NCBI RefSeq assembly: GCF_020882245.1
Contig: NC_083599.1
Span: 2,046,001 to 2,110,000 of the forward strand
Direction of reading: 5' to 3'
Origin: Rhopalosiphum padi
Taxonomy: Eukaryota; Arthropoda; Insecta; Hemiptera; Aphididae
DNA length: 64,000 nucleotides
Shown here: positions 51,301 to 61,334 of the stretch, one piece after another
How the letters are laid out: each line of letters starts with the position of its first letter
Position numbering within the stretch: position 1 is the stretch's first letter
Translations under genes and position numbers: made by a program
Notes under the pieces: model-generated
What the model saw: only the letters and a program-made list of their open reading frames with translations
The model's database searches: none
Told to the model about the DNA's origin: nothing

Positions 51301-51640
51301 TTACTCGTTGGTGGCGGTAACTCTGAATGTACTTATTATATTATTTGCTTTTACGCGCGTACCTATAACCCTTTTTTTGCTATCTAAAGTTGAACTAAAA
51401 GTTATATATAATACATTTTTTTGTTTTATTTCACTTAAATACTCTTCTTTAATAAATTCCCGTGTATATTCGTGACCTTCCGCTGTATTTAATACGATAT
51501 CTATTTTTTTCTTATTTTTATTTAACTCTACGCCTATTTCTTTAGTTTTGCTATCATCGATTTCTTCCTTCGAAGTATCGCTGTAATCGTTAGTCTCGTC
51601 TCTTTTTCGTGTTCCCTATCCATATTCATACATTTATTTT
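51301..51640 (-). pseudogene. Decayed coding fragment of unknown family
   Basis: One minus-strand frame stays open for about 105 codons down to the TAA at 51303-51301 but has no ATG. A possible start (ATGAATATGGATAGG) lies just upstream in a shifted frame. The product is rich in Lys, Glu, Asp and Ile with segments TSKEEIDDSKTKEIG and EGHEYTREFIKEEYL. I do not recognise it. It could be the N-terminal part of a retroelement protein or chance. A protein search would decide. Confidence 0.35.
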
Positions 51641-51941
51641 TATATACCCATAGGTCGTCATATATGTAAAAGAAAATTACTATCTTTTATTTAATTATTT
51701 CCTCCGCATTTACTATCATTTATTCATATATTTTTTTTATAACACTGGCCCTTTTGCCTCTAAAATTCACAATTATTTCTCCAATTATTTTTATTTAACA
51801 CTATAGGACTTTATATCTTTATATCTTTATATGATTTGTTAGTTTATGATAATTTAGTGTATTTAGTGTACCATTTTGAATGAATTTATAAAATAAAAAT
51901 TATAACGTTTGTTAATAACCTATTTGAAACCTTAATTTTAG

Positions 51942-52597
51942 GATACATACTTTATGAAATATGAATCGAATAAAAATCCAAAAGGAAAACTCTATGCAAA
52001 GTTTTATAACTCTATGAGAACTTTAAAATCAAGTGGCCTAATATATTCTAGTTCACGTATCAGAATTCCTAAGAGATTAAATAATCGAAAACATAATACA
52101 CATTTTGGTAAGAATTTGTTTATGTTATAATTGTTATAATTTATAACATATTATTTTGGTTTAATGTATTGTTTGTAATCTGTCACAGATCCAGAAACGG
52201 ATATCAATTATATCCTTGACCAAATTAGGCATGATACCAACTGTCCATTTCCTGACATGGAAAGAAACTGGAAAGCAACTACAAAGTTTAGACTTAATGA
52301 AATCCAAAACGCTTTGAATACTAGTAACATACTTGAAAATTGGAACTGGTACACAAAACCTCTTTGATACAGACTGGTACACTTGATTATTTAACAGAAT
52401 TTCATTATTATTGTATTTTTATTTTTAAGTTACTTCATATAAAACCATAATGCATTTTCTAGGTTGACATTGATTTCAATACATTGTATCCTAATATCCC
52501 AAATTTGATGAATACGTTTGAAGATACATCATCAAAAATTATGAAATTACTGAATGACAAAACTAAAGATACTTCTAGTCGAAAATTGAAAGCATAA
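51942..52597 (+). pseudogene. Three-exon gene remnant of unknown family, one premature stop
   Basis: Exon A is 51942-52107 (acceptor TTTTAG, donor G|GTAAGA), exon B is 52190-52376 (acceptor TCACAG, donor CTG|GTACAC) and exon C is 52463-52597 (acceptor TTTCTAG, stop TAA). All joins keep one frame. Exon B has a TGA at a position where the flanking residues (KPL, then YRLVDIDF across the junction) read continuously. Visible pattern: W-x2-TT-x2-R-x2-EIQ, ILENWNWY, then VDIDFNTLYP. I have seen this style in uncharacterised insect proteins but cannot name a family. It may be the N-terminal part of the hAT-like gene that follows, or an unrelated captured gene. Confidence 0.5.
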
Positions 52598-52827
52598 AGA
52601 ATAATTCAAATATAAGTCAAAGTAATATTATACATAATCCAGATCAAGAAATAGGTAATTTAATGATTTAGATATTTTTAAAAGTTTTATACCAATCATA
52701 ATAAATAATGTACCCTGTACAGGTTATATATTTGGATATACTATGTTGTTATATTATGTATATAATATTTTATATGAAATATGTTTTTTTTTTTTAATAA
52801 AAATTATTTTCCAATTTTTCATGAATT

Positions 52828-54230
52828 AGCTGAAGACTTGATAGTGGATAATGAACCAATAGAGCTTAAAAATGAGGTAATTGATGCTATTTGTCCAGAA
52901 GCAATTATTTCAAAAGTAAGATGTGCAGCACAAACTTTAAATTTGGCAATTTAAGAGGGACTGAAAATTCAAAGTATCCGTGGTGCTCTTGCACGAGCAA
53001 GAACAGTAATTAATTTAAAATATTTAACTTCTGATTGTTTTATATTAATTAACTAATTTTTGGTTGTTAAGAAATTACGAACTCCAATCTATGCAGGACT
53101 ACTTAAACAGGAAAATAAAAAACTAGCCATTCGCGATGTGGAAACCCGATGGTCATCTGTGTATGACATGTTATATAGACTTCTTGAACGCAAAGATTTC
53201 TGTTTAAAATTTCAAGATACCATGAACAATTTAAAACTATCTTTACCCGATTGGGATAATATTGAAAAAATGGTAATAAAATTAATATTGTCTATTATTG
53301 TGTAATATCAATTAATAACCAATTTCGAGTAACTACTCGTATTATTTTGTAAAATGAAATTACAAAAACATAAAATATTTTATTATGTTGCAGGTGGCTT
53401 CACTAGAACCTGCAAAAATAGGGCTTGTTTCTTTACAAAAAAGTGATATTATCATTGGGGATTTCTTTGCAATTTGATGGAATATATTATCAAAGTTACA
53501 AAAAGTAGATAGTTCATTATCACAAGCAATAGTAATTTCTATGGACAGGAGAAGTAAATTATTGTTTGAAGAACCTATATTTTTTTCTGGTTTGTAATGT
53601 TATTGTTCTGTTTTAATATTATCGGAAGTAATAGTTTAAAAAATTAAGATGTACAACTTTTATTTCCAGTAATTTTTTTTAGATCCTCGATTTCAAAGAA
53701 TGCTCAGTATAGAACAAAAGTCAATTGCTAAAAATCACTTATACAAAACATGGAATGCAATGAAACTTGCTTTTGAAACAATTGTAAATAATGATGTTAG
53801 TGAGACAACCACCAATTAATTATTAATGATACTAATGGTGAAATAGATAAATTGAAATATTTTTAAGTTCTAAAAGCAGTACACTGTGCCTTGAAGTGGA
53901 AAATAATGATAATCGTTCAATTAGAGTTATAATTGAAGAATTTGATAATGTGCCTCGACTTCATCATAAAAGCTGTGTTCTAAAATATTGGTCAGAGAAT
54001 AAAATTATAAAACCAGAATTATTTCAGTTAACACAAGTTGTTATGGCTGTTCCGTGTACGCAGGTAATAATATGAAATTTATGACACCTATTGAACAATA
54101 ATACTTAATGTACATTGTATATGTATATTTTATAGGTGACTGTAGAAAGGACATTTTCCGGATTAAAGTTTATTTGCAAAGATCTAAGATCATCCACATC
54201 CTCTCATTTAGATAGTTATAACTAATTTTC
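52828..54230 (+). pseudogene. Decayed intron-containing hAT transposase gene
   Basis: Fragments in order: AEDLIVDNEPIELKNEV; CAAQTLNLAI-stop-EGL (the Cys-x3-H-like helix of hAT, here with Q); VVKKLRTPIYAGLL; then DVETRWSSVYDMLYRLLE (53137-53190, the typical TRWNS-like block); LDPRFQRMLSIEQ near 53692; LKYWSENKIIKPELFQL near 53970; and VTVERTFSGLKFI at 54134-54175, the C-terminal dimerisation/catalytic-Glu block. Stops and frame changes separate several pieces, and some gaps end in GT/AG pairs, so both introns and decay are present. It is not functional. It differs in sequence from the intact hAT at 7785. Confidence 0.8.
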
Positions 54231-54491
54231 AATGTTGTATAATTTACAATTTACATTTTATAAAATTATAATAAATTATAATTGGTACTTACAGTTTTTG
54301 TTTTTTGTTAATTTATAAAAAGGTGTATAAAAATTATAAACTGCGGACTAAGAGTTAAGACAGAATAGAGATTAGATAATATTATGTACTGAGATTTATA
54401 TTTTATCTTAGTCTGTGGTGTAAACACATCATTATAAATAGTTCATAATTGTTAAGTTAAAAAAAAAATAATGTTTTGTGAAAAGCGGTAT

Positions 54492-54691
54492 TTATACCGG
54501 TTAAGTCGGTAAGTGGTTATTTAAATATATCATAAACCGTTAAAAATTGGTAACCAGTAACTATTATATTAATCTGGTGTAAGCCGTAAGGTAACCGATA
54601 ACTGGTTAACAACACTTCTTGGAACAATAAAACTGGTAACCGGTTAGTAAAAAATGTTCCTCTTATTTTAAAAACGGTTTTAAGCCCTGAC
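54492..54691. repeat. ACCGGTTA-type repeats, probable 3' terminal region of the decayed hAT
   Basis: Variants of GGTAACCGGTTA/ACCGGTTAA occur repeatedly in both orientations (54495-54655), and the block ends ACGGTTTTAAGCCCTG (CAGGG-type terminus when complemented). This fits hAT subterminal binding sites beside a terminus. A matching left terminus was not found. Confidence 0.55.
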
Positions 54692-55300
54692 CTACATGTT
54701 AATTGAATTTTAAACTTTTGTAAAATTGTATAATATACTAATTTTTCTTTATTATAATATTCCTATAACATATTTAAGTTTAAGTTTCATGTTTTTATCA
54801 ACTGATTGGGATATAATTATAATTTTAATTAAATAACACACTTGTTTATGTTGATAATAAATCTAGTTTATTATTTATATTTGCATAATTTGTAAAAAAT
54901 ACAACCCAAATCAGGATATAATTTATAAGTCACAGCACTCATAATTACATGAATAATTAACATTTACTTTAAAATGTTATATGGACGGCGTTCGTGAAAA
55001 AGGGTATAAGTCATTTTTTTGTCTTTTTGACATTATGCATCAATTTTGTAGGAAATTTCACGCCGGATCTAATGGTGGCCCTGAAAAAAGTCTCTATGTT
55101 TTAAATATTATGTAAATTGCACGTGTGATAAGACATAAATCATGATGTGAAAAAAAAGTTTGTGAAAAAGGGTATAAGTCAATTTTATAGTAGATTTTGT
55201 GTGTGTTATTGGGTTTTTTTGTATAGACGTAATTTTTGGTTATAATAAAATTATTTAATTAATAATAATTTTTATAATACTGATGCAAAATACTAGCAAG
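54692..55300. other. AT-rich DNA with two direct 20-bp repeats
   Basis: No gene. GTGAAAAAGGGTATAAGTCA occurs at 54994-55013 and 55162-55181, just upstream of the first exon of the transposase-like gene, and may be part of its terminal or promoter region. Confidence 0.5.
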
Positions 55301-55827
55301 ATGACTTCTAAAAGAACTGCAAAACTTTTAAATATGGCCCAAAGTAAGTTAAGAGTTTTGAATTCAATGATATTAATATTAGTTTAAATAATATTATTTA
55401 AAGTAATCTATCCAATATTAAATTAAAATATTTTATTTACTATAATCATAATATGATATTTTATTTGTAGACATAATTTAGTAAAGTTATAATTTTTTTA
55501 TTTATATTTTAGATGTTAATATAAATGATTCTTTAAATGTCACTGTGCCAATGCGTCGCAATTTAATTAATGAGTTTAATGCTACTTCTCAAGAATATGT
55601 GAAAGTGAGATTTCTCATTTTATATTTCTTGTACTTTAACAATAGTTATTTATTTTAAAATAAAAGTATCTAACTTCGCTGATTAAATTTTAACCAAAAT
55701 ATTATTGTTCTATTTATAACCAGAAAAATGTAATTCAATACATCAAACAAACCGAAAATTGTCATGAGATTGATACTTCAAAAAAAAAATATGTACAGGT
55801 TAATAGAAACTTATTGATTGTAACTTA

Positions 55828-56778
55828 GGAACAAATGCAGTTTAGTTCCCTAAGATTTTTTCTCCCAAAATATTTGTTTTAAAGCACTGAATAACAAAAG
55901 TCTAATTCAAAAATTCTCGCAAATCATTATTTTGGAAATTTTATCTTACCAATGTTTACGATTTTACGCATTTACGCATGCATGCGCGAAACGCTGTATA
56001 CTTTACTCTCCTACGTTTTCGTATTTGATTGTCGCCTTTTGGCTCTTATTAATTTTTTTCTTGTTATAATATTATTATCTAAAGTAGTTTTGATGAAAAA
56101 TTTAGATTATACTTAGATTATTATATTTAACGACTTTCAAAAGGCAATAAGACTGATAAATAATAATGTTTTATTTTCGTGAATAAATCCTTAATAATAA
56201 CAAATTAACACAATATCTCAACTCGATATCCCAATAGCGTAACTAGGGGGTGGGCTGAAGGGGCTGCACCCCCTCCCCCCGAAATATCAAGAAAATTTAA
56301 AAATTATTTTAATTTTTAATATGAAAATATGAAAATAATCATTACAAAAAACTTAAATTGTACATAATTCCAAAAATTGATCAGCCCTTCCTGAAAAAAA
56401 TCCTTGCTACGCCACTGCAATATCCCTAGGCAGTGACTACGCATGTATCGGCACTCGTCGCTACGCTCCTCGGCGCAAATCGAAAATATCCCTCGACTTG
56501 TTATGCAAAACCACCTCATTTAGGTAACAGGGTAAATATTAAAATATGTATTAATAAACATAAATATTAATACGAAGACGTAGGAAAGCAAAGTATACAG
56601 CGTTTTGAGTATGGATGCGTAAATACGTAAAATCGTAAACTTTGGAAAGAAAGAACTTCCAAAATAATGATTTACGAGAATTTTTGAATTAGACTTTTGT
56701 ATTCGGTGTTTTAAAACACACATTTTAGGAAGAAAAAAAATCGAAAAAATCGAGTGAGAACTAAACTGCATTTATACC
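55828..56778. mobile_element. Fold-back element, ~200-bp TIRs, 8-bp TSD
   Basis: The left end GGAACAAATGCAGTTTAGTT and the complemented right end GGTATAAATGCAGTTTAGTT open inverted repeats that continue for about 200 bp (e.g. AAAAGTCTAATTCAAAAATT, AACGCTGTATACTTT). The TSD GTAACTTA is exact (55820-55827 and 56779-56786). Long TIRs with an 8-9-bp TSD suggest a MULE- or hAT-type non-autonomous element. It lies in an intron of the transposase-like gene and carries a nested MITE. Confidence 0.85.
56232..56417. mobile_element. hAT-like MITE nested in the fold-back element
   Basis: TIRs CAATAGCGTAACTAGGG and CAGTGGCGTAGCAAGGA (complemented right end) are imperfect. Flanks CGATATCC (56224-56231) and CAATATCC (56418-56425) agree at 7 of 8, a hAT-type TSD. 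G/C-rich blocks sit at the left end (GGGGGTGGGC, CCCCCTCCCCCC). Length is 186 bp. The short frame over it is not a gene. Confidence 0.7.
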
Positions 56779-57851
56779 GTAACTTATTTGACATGAAAAT
56801 ATTAACTTGTTATAATTATAATCTTTTGATATATTGTTGTGGCTAGGAATGAGTAAACCAATGTGATTCTAATCCTGATAATAGTCAAAATAATAATAAT
56901 GTAGTAATGCTAAATGGAGAGAACTATGAGATTGTGATACAAGAACAGAACTATAATGATATTATTAGTGTTTTATTAGGAACACATGAACATTTATGTT
57001 CAGGTATTAATGTTAAAAATATAAATATAAATAACTTAAAGGACCATGAAACAAAAAAAATGATTTTTTTTTTATACCTTTATATAATATTAGAAATGAA
57101 AACTAAATTGTTCGTCTTTTCAAAAAAATTATCCGATCACTCCTTCTGTGTTAAATAGCGATCGTACGTATACGCGTGACGTCACTGGTGCGCACGGATT
57201 TGTGCGGCCGTATTATTTTACGTAGTAGATATTTTATATGATGCATTAAAATATACAAAATATTAGACTGAATTAATTTCTGTAACGATATAATATCATT
57301 ATCATTTATTATTATTGACATTAAAAGTTATTTATATCGTATTAGATAATTCCTATTTAATAACATGAATAACAAACTAGGATCTAGAGGATATTATTAA
57401 TTGTCATTTGTCATTCTTCAGCCGTCATTCGCAGTTGCTTTTAGTTGCTATTAAATTATAATTAGAGGCTAGAGGTAAGTTATTTAAATTAATTATTTTT
57501 AGTATAACATAACTTAACTATAATAAATAAAATAGTTTTGAATGCTCATTTATGATTTAAAATACTATAGCATTTAAATAAATATAATTAATAACTACAT
57601 AAACCATCGATTAAAAAATAAAAGTACCTATTATAATATAATACAAATTTAGTATTAGATATTTATTCATTATTTTAAATAACTAAATATACTATAGTAC
57701 CTATTAGTATATTATATGTGATTATAGACGTACTTACATAATCATAATGTAGGTTTTTATGAATAATAAAAAATAATAAAGTATAAAATGAATACTGAGT
57801 TACACTAATCTTATTCAAACTTATTTATTACAATTAATTTAGAGTTCAAAT

Positions 57852-58367
57852 TTATTCAAGTTTCTTATTTGCTGTAGTTTTCTTTAAACCTACGTATATT
57901 CCATTATTTTCAGGGTACTTATTTCGAATAGCTTGTACAACACATGCTGGAATACATACACGATTTCCTATAAAATTAAGTATTAACGATACAATTAATA
58001 ATTACTAATTAATAATAAATATAGATAAATTACCTTTTCCTATTGCAGTCCATGAATTTATCCAATGCGTAAATTGTTTGTAACATATAAATCTCCAAGT
58101 TTTGTTTTCCGGATTTAATGTTGAAAGCATTTTTTTTCGTTTTACATCATTAGTTTTCAAAATCATTTGTTGCCTAGTAATGTTCAAAACTTCTTCGTCC
58201 ATAATAATTTTTTTAAAAGATGATAATTCTGTCACGCATTTAATATTAGAATGCAATTTCGATGTATTTTCGAACTCAAAACAACAAATACATTCTTTGT
58301 CAGTTTGCAGAATAGGACACTTTTTACACAAACACCAATTTCTTGGGTGTATTGCAGTTCTTCCCAC
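57852..58367 (-). CDS. P2X7 receptor C-terminal (intracellular cysteine-rich) domain protein, two exons
   Basis: Exon 1 is 58367-58034 (donor AAAG|GTAATT), the intron is 58033-57968 (66 bp, acceptor TTTTATAG) and exon 2 is 57967-57852. The split Gly codon joins in frame, giving about 149 aa. Pattern in order: R-x-HPRNWCLCKKC, ECICCFE, KCVTELSSFKKI, then WINSWTAIGKG|NRVCIPACVVQAIRNKYP, NNGIYVGLK. This is the Cys-rich 'ballast' layout known from the P2X7 receptor cytoplasmic tail and from many stand-alone invertebrate proteins. No membrane segment or P2X channel part is present. It is carried inside the Kolobok element, facing away from its transposase, and has no visible lesion. Its role is unknown; a DNA- or zinc-binding accessory function is a guess. 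Confidence 0.78.
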
Positions 58368-58418
58368 ATAGTTTATTGTTTGTATTGGATTTACTCGTAG
58401 TGCTTCATAAATTCAGTT

Positions 58419-59363
58419 ATGGATATCAACACGGGAAAAATCATAGATTTTAAATTAGTTCAAAAGGGCCAATTTAAAGGGGATTTAGAAAGGCAAGCCT
58501 GTGAACAATTACTAATGGATTTAACTAATAGTAGTAATTGTAAAATCGAGTTGTTTTTAACAGATAGACATAAAGGTATACGTGCATTTATCCGTACACA
58601 GCATCCAAATATTAAACATGAATTCGATATTTGGCATTTAAGTAAGAGTTTAATGAAATGATTAAAACCACTCGAAAAGAAATACCCTGATGCTTTTTTA
58701 TGGAAATCGTCAATTAACAATCATCTTTGGTGGTCAGCACAGACATGTGAAGGAGATGAAGAAAAACTCATTGATAAATTTACATCTATATTAAAACACA
58801 TATCAAATGAGCATGAGTGGGAAGATAATGGTGTAAAAAAGAGATGCGAGCATGAAAAATTAAATGAAAATGAAATACGAAATAAACTGTGGATAGACCC
58901 AGAAAGCGAATCATATTACGCTATGAAAAAATTATCATGGCAAAAGACTTTTTAAAGGATTTGACACATGCTACTCATTTTGTACATACTGGTAGATTAG
59001 AGTCGTATCACAATTTACGATTAAAATATATGCCAAAACGTATTCACTTAAAATACAAAGGTATGTATATGAGAAGTATCATTGCTATACTAGATCATAA
59101 TAACAATGTAAATAAAAAGGAAGTCGGAGAGAAAATAGTATTTTCCAAACCAGCCAGTAGATATGTCATAAAAAAAAAAATATGAATTAAATAAAACTGA
59201 TGAGTGGCGCAAAAATATTATGCAAGAAGTCCATGTTCATATGAAAGAAAATAATTCAATAATATCAGAAAAATTCAGTTTACCCGCGTTACCTAACAAT
59301 ATAGTTCTTCAACCAAAACCTAGTTACGACGATTTAATGAAAAAAAAATTCACAAGATTCTAA
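58419..59363 (+). pseudogene. Kolobok transposase, N-terminally truncated and decayed
   Basis: The text from MDINTGKIIDF through LFLTDRHKGIRAF, HEFDIWHLSKSL, NHLWWSAQTCEG, HISNEHEW, RCEH, then HATHFVHTGRLESYHNLRLK, YMPKR and AILDHN matches the Kolobok layout (TDRH, DxWHLxKS, NHxWW, HTGxLESxHxxxLKYxPKR). Lesions are TGA at 58659, a frame change near 58925, and another at the A-run near 59180; the frame then runs to TAA 59361-59363. The part before residue 1, which should carry a DNA-binding domain and the first catalytic Asp block, is absent, suggesting an internal deletion. It can only move with help in trans. Confidence 0.82.
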
Positions 59364-59789
59364 AAATATAAACTAATAGTTAAGTATTTTTAAATAATTT
59401 AATTGTTGAAATATAGTACACCATTTTAAATTTATACTATTCTGTCTATACTAAATGTAAACTGTAAAACTCAAATACTCATTGTAATAATGCATTAATA
59501 TATTTCAATAAATGTTAACTTAATACTTAATATTTTCTTCGCCATTTTAGGAGTAGTAGTTTTCATTTTAAATAAGTGTTTATAAAACGCCATGTAAAAT
59601 ACCGCTTGAAATAATACGGCGGCACAAATCCGTGCGCACCAGTGACGTCACGCGTATACGTACGATCGCTAATTAACACAGAAGGAGTGATCGGATAATT
59701 TTTTTGAAAAGACGAACAATTTAGTTTTCATTTCTAATATTATATAAAGGTATAAAAAAAAAATCATTTTTTTTTTGTTTCATGGTCCT

Positions 59790-60061
59790 TTAAAGATTGT
59801 TAAGTAAGTCTAAATAATACATATTTTTTTAATCCTAGTTACTGTTATGGATGTTGATAATACTAGCAATAATTATAGTAATATTAATAATGATTTTAAT
59901 AATGTATTAATGCAGCATGACAATCATGATGATATTAGTATTATATTAGAACACCTGAACATGTTCAATCAGGTATTAATGTTAAAAATATAGTATGAAA
60001 ATCTTAAAGGTTGTTAGGTAAGTCTTAATATTATATATTTTTTTAAATCTTAGATGTTGTT
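59790..60061 (+). repeat. Duplicated exon-intron cassette of the transposase-like gene
   Basis: After the Kolobok right TSD the split exon resumes (AAAGATTGTTAAG|TAAGTC). A second exon-like cassette follows: acceptor ATCCTAG at 59838, Asn-rich text with DDISIILE parallel to DIISVLLG of exon 4, GGTATTAATGTTAAAAATAT shared with 57003-57022, and an end CTTAAAGGTTGTTAG|GTAAGT near 60018. The next exon opens after ATCTTAG with similar GTTGTTATG. So exon 4 plus its intron was duplicated in tandem, and the later copy has acquired stops. Confidence 0.7.
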
Positions 60062-61333
60062 ATGAGTGTTGATAAAAAAAAGCGGATTAGCATAAAAGGA
60101 ATTACTAGACAATTTAGACAAAATATTAAAGCAAAAAGGAATAGTGGTAAAGAATATATTACACAAAAAGGAAAGCTTGTTCCAGCAAGGATGTTAAAAC
60201 CATCAACTGACTGTAGATCTAAATGTAAGCAAAAAATTGACCGCAATTTACAACAAACTCTATTTGATGCGTATTGGTCCTTGAAATCTTATGATAGACG
60301 AATTTCTTACATAGCAAATCTTATAGTTTCTACCAAGAAAGTTGCTAATAGGAAAAGAACTGATACACCTGAGAAGCAAAAAAATCGACAGATTACTTAC
60401 AAATATTTTATTTCTAATAATAATGAATTGATTGTTGTCTGCAAATTGTGTTTTTTAAATATATTTGGAGAAACACCTAAATTTATTCAAAAAATCTGCA
60501 CACAAAAAGTTCAATCACCCATCCAAAAAATGACACCCGATAAAAGAGGTAAAAGCACAGCCAAAAATAAAAAGAGTCAAAACAGTATTAATTTAGTCTT
60601 AGATCATATAAGAATGCTCCCATCTTATGAAAGTCACTATTGTCGTAAAGAGACTACGAAAAAATACTTACCAGCTCATTTCACTTTGAAATTAGTTTAT
60701 GATGATTATGTAAAAGCTGTTAATGATCCTGTTAGTATTACTGTTTATAGAAAATATTTTAAACAAGCCGGCTTAAAAATAAAAAATCCCAAAAAAGACA
60801 CATGTGCACTCTGTGACAGTTTTAAAATACAGATTTCCAACAATATTTCTTCAAGTGAAGAAAAGGCTGCTTTACTTATAAAAAAGAATAAGCATCATGA
60901 TGAAGCAGAAGAAACATATGAAGCCAAAAGAAAAGATTCAAAAACAAATGATGTCAATAAATGTGTGATAGCTTTTGACCTACAACAATGTCTGCCCACT
61001 CCAAGTTTGGAATCATCTGTTGCATTTTATAAAAGACAACTGTGGACCTTCAATCTCACAGTTCATAATATACTAACTTCAAATGCATCATGCTATATAT
61101 GGAATGAGACCATTGCAAAACGTGGGGCCAATGATATTGGGTCTTGTGTTTTTCATTATTTAGCAAACTTGCCATCAAATATAACCCATGTTGTCATGTA
61201 CAGTGATAATTGTGCAGGTCAAAATAAAAATTCTATTTTTATGGCTATGTGTTTAGCTTTTTTAGAACAACAAGAGACAATTAAAATTATTGATCATAAA
61301 TTTATGATCTCCGGACATACTCGCATGGAGTAA
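60062..61333 (+). CDS. Transposase-like protein with D-D core, C-terminus truncated
   Basis: Open for 423 codons from the ATG at 60062, though the true start is probably in upstream exons. Order: basic block (KRNSGKEYITQKGKLVPARM), Cys pairs (DCRSKCKQK), YKYFISNN...VCKLCF, MTPDKRGKS, SHYCRKETTKKYL, CALCDSFKIQ, D306 (VIAFDLQQCLPTPS), D382 (MYSDNCAGQNKN), then HKFMISGHTRME and a stop. The copy at 45603 continues past this point with C-D-R-D-I-G-V-I-E, so the third acidic region is missing here and the protein should be inactive. The 3' part was probably lost when the neighbouring non-LTR element inserted or by deletion. There are no internal stops. Superfamily uncertain. Confidence 0.65.
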   Translation: MSVDKKKRISIKGITRQFRQNIKAKRNSGKEYITQKGKLVPARMLKPSTDCRSKCKQKIDRNLQQTLFDAYWSLKSYDRRISYIANLIVSTKKVANRKRTDTPEKQKNRQITYKYFISNNNELIVVCKLCFLNIFGETPKFIQKICTQKVQSPIQKMTPDKRGKSTAKNKKSQNSINLVLDHIRMLPSYESHYCRKETTKKYLPAHFTLKLVYDDYVKAVNDPVSITVYRKYFKQAGLKIKNPKKDTCALCDSFKIQISNNISSSEEKAALLIKKNKHHDEAEETYEAKRKDSKTNDVNKCVIAFDLQQCLPTPSLESSVAFYKRQLWTFNLTVHNILTSNASCYIWNETIAKRGANDIGSCVFHYLANLPSNITHVVMYSDNCAGQNKNSIFMAMCLAFLEQQETIKIIDHKFMISGHTRME

Positions 61334-61334
61334 A

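Larger units (their letters stand above)
55301..57039 (+). pseudogene. 5' exons of the third transposase-like gene, split by insertions
   Basis: Exon 1 is 55301-55343 (ATGACTTCTAAAAG..., donor A|GTAAGT), exon 2 is 55513-55604 (acceptor TTTTAG, donor AAA|GTGAGA) and exon 3 is 55724-55798 (acceptor ACCAG, donor CAG|GTTAAT). Lengths 43+92 and 75 keep one frame. Exon 4 begins about 56847 with an early TGA, then is open to the Kolobok insertion at 57036-57039. Intron 3 is swollen by a 951-bp fold-back. The encoded text is polar and Asn-rich with no domain I recognise. The downstream core at 60062 gives its identity. Confidence 0.55.
57040..59789 (+). mobile_element. Kolobok-superfamily DNA transposon with long TIRs
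   Basis: TTAA duplicates flank it (57036-57039 and 59790-59793). TIRs run ~180 bp (57040-57218 and 59609-59789), nearly identical, beginning AGGACCATGAAAC and including CGATCGTACGTATACGCGTG. They are far longer than piggyBac TIRs. The interior holds a decayed transposase with Kolobok-type motifs on the plus strand, a P2X7-C-terminal-domain gene on the minus strand, and a probable plus-strand 5'UTR exon ending GCTAGAG|GTAAGT (57469-57481). It is 2,750 bp and lies inside an exon of the older transposase-like gene. Near-identical TIRs suggest recent insertion even though the transposase is broken. Confidence 0.88.

Noticed and set aside
56316..56771. Two minus-strand frames of 67 and 83 codons
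   Set aside because: They overlap the MITE and the right TIR of the fold-back element, with no protein-like motif.
56907..57158. 83-codon frame as a separate gene
   Set aside because: Its first part is exon 4 of the transposase-like gene and its last part is read-through into the Kolobok TIR.
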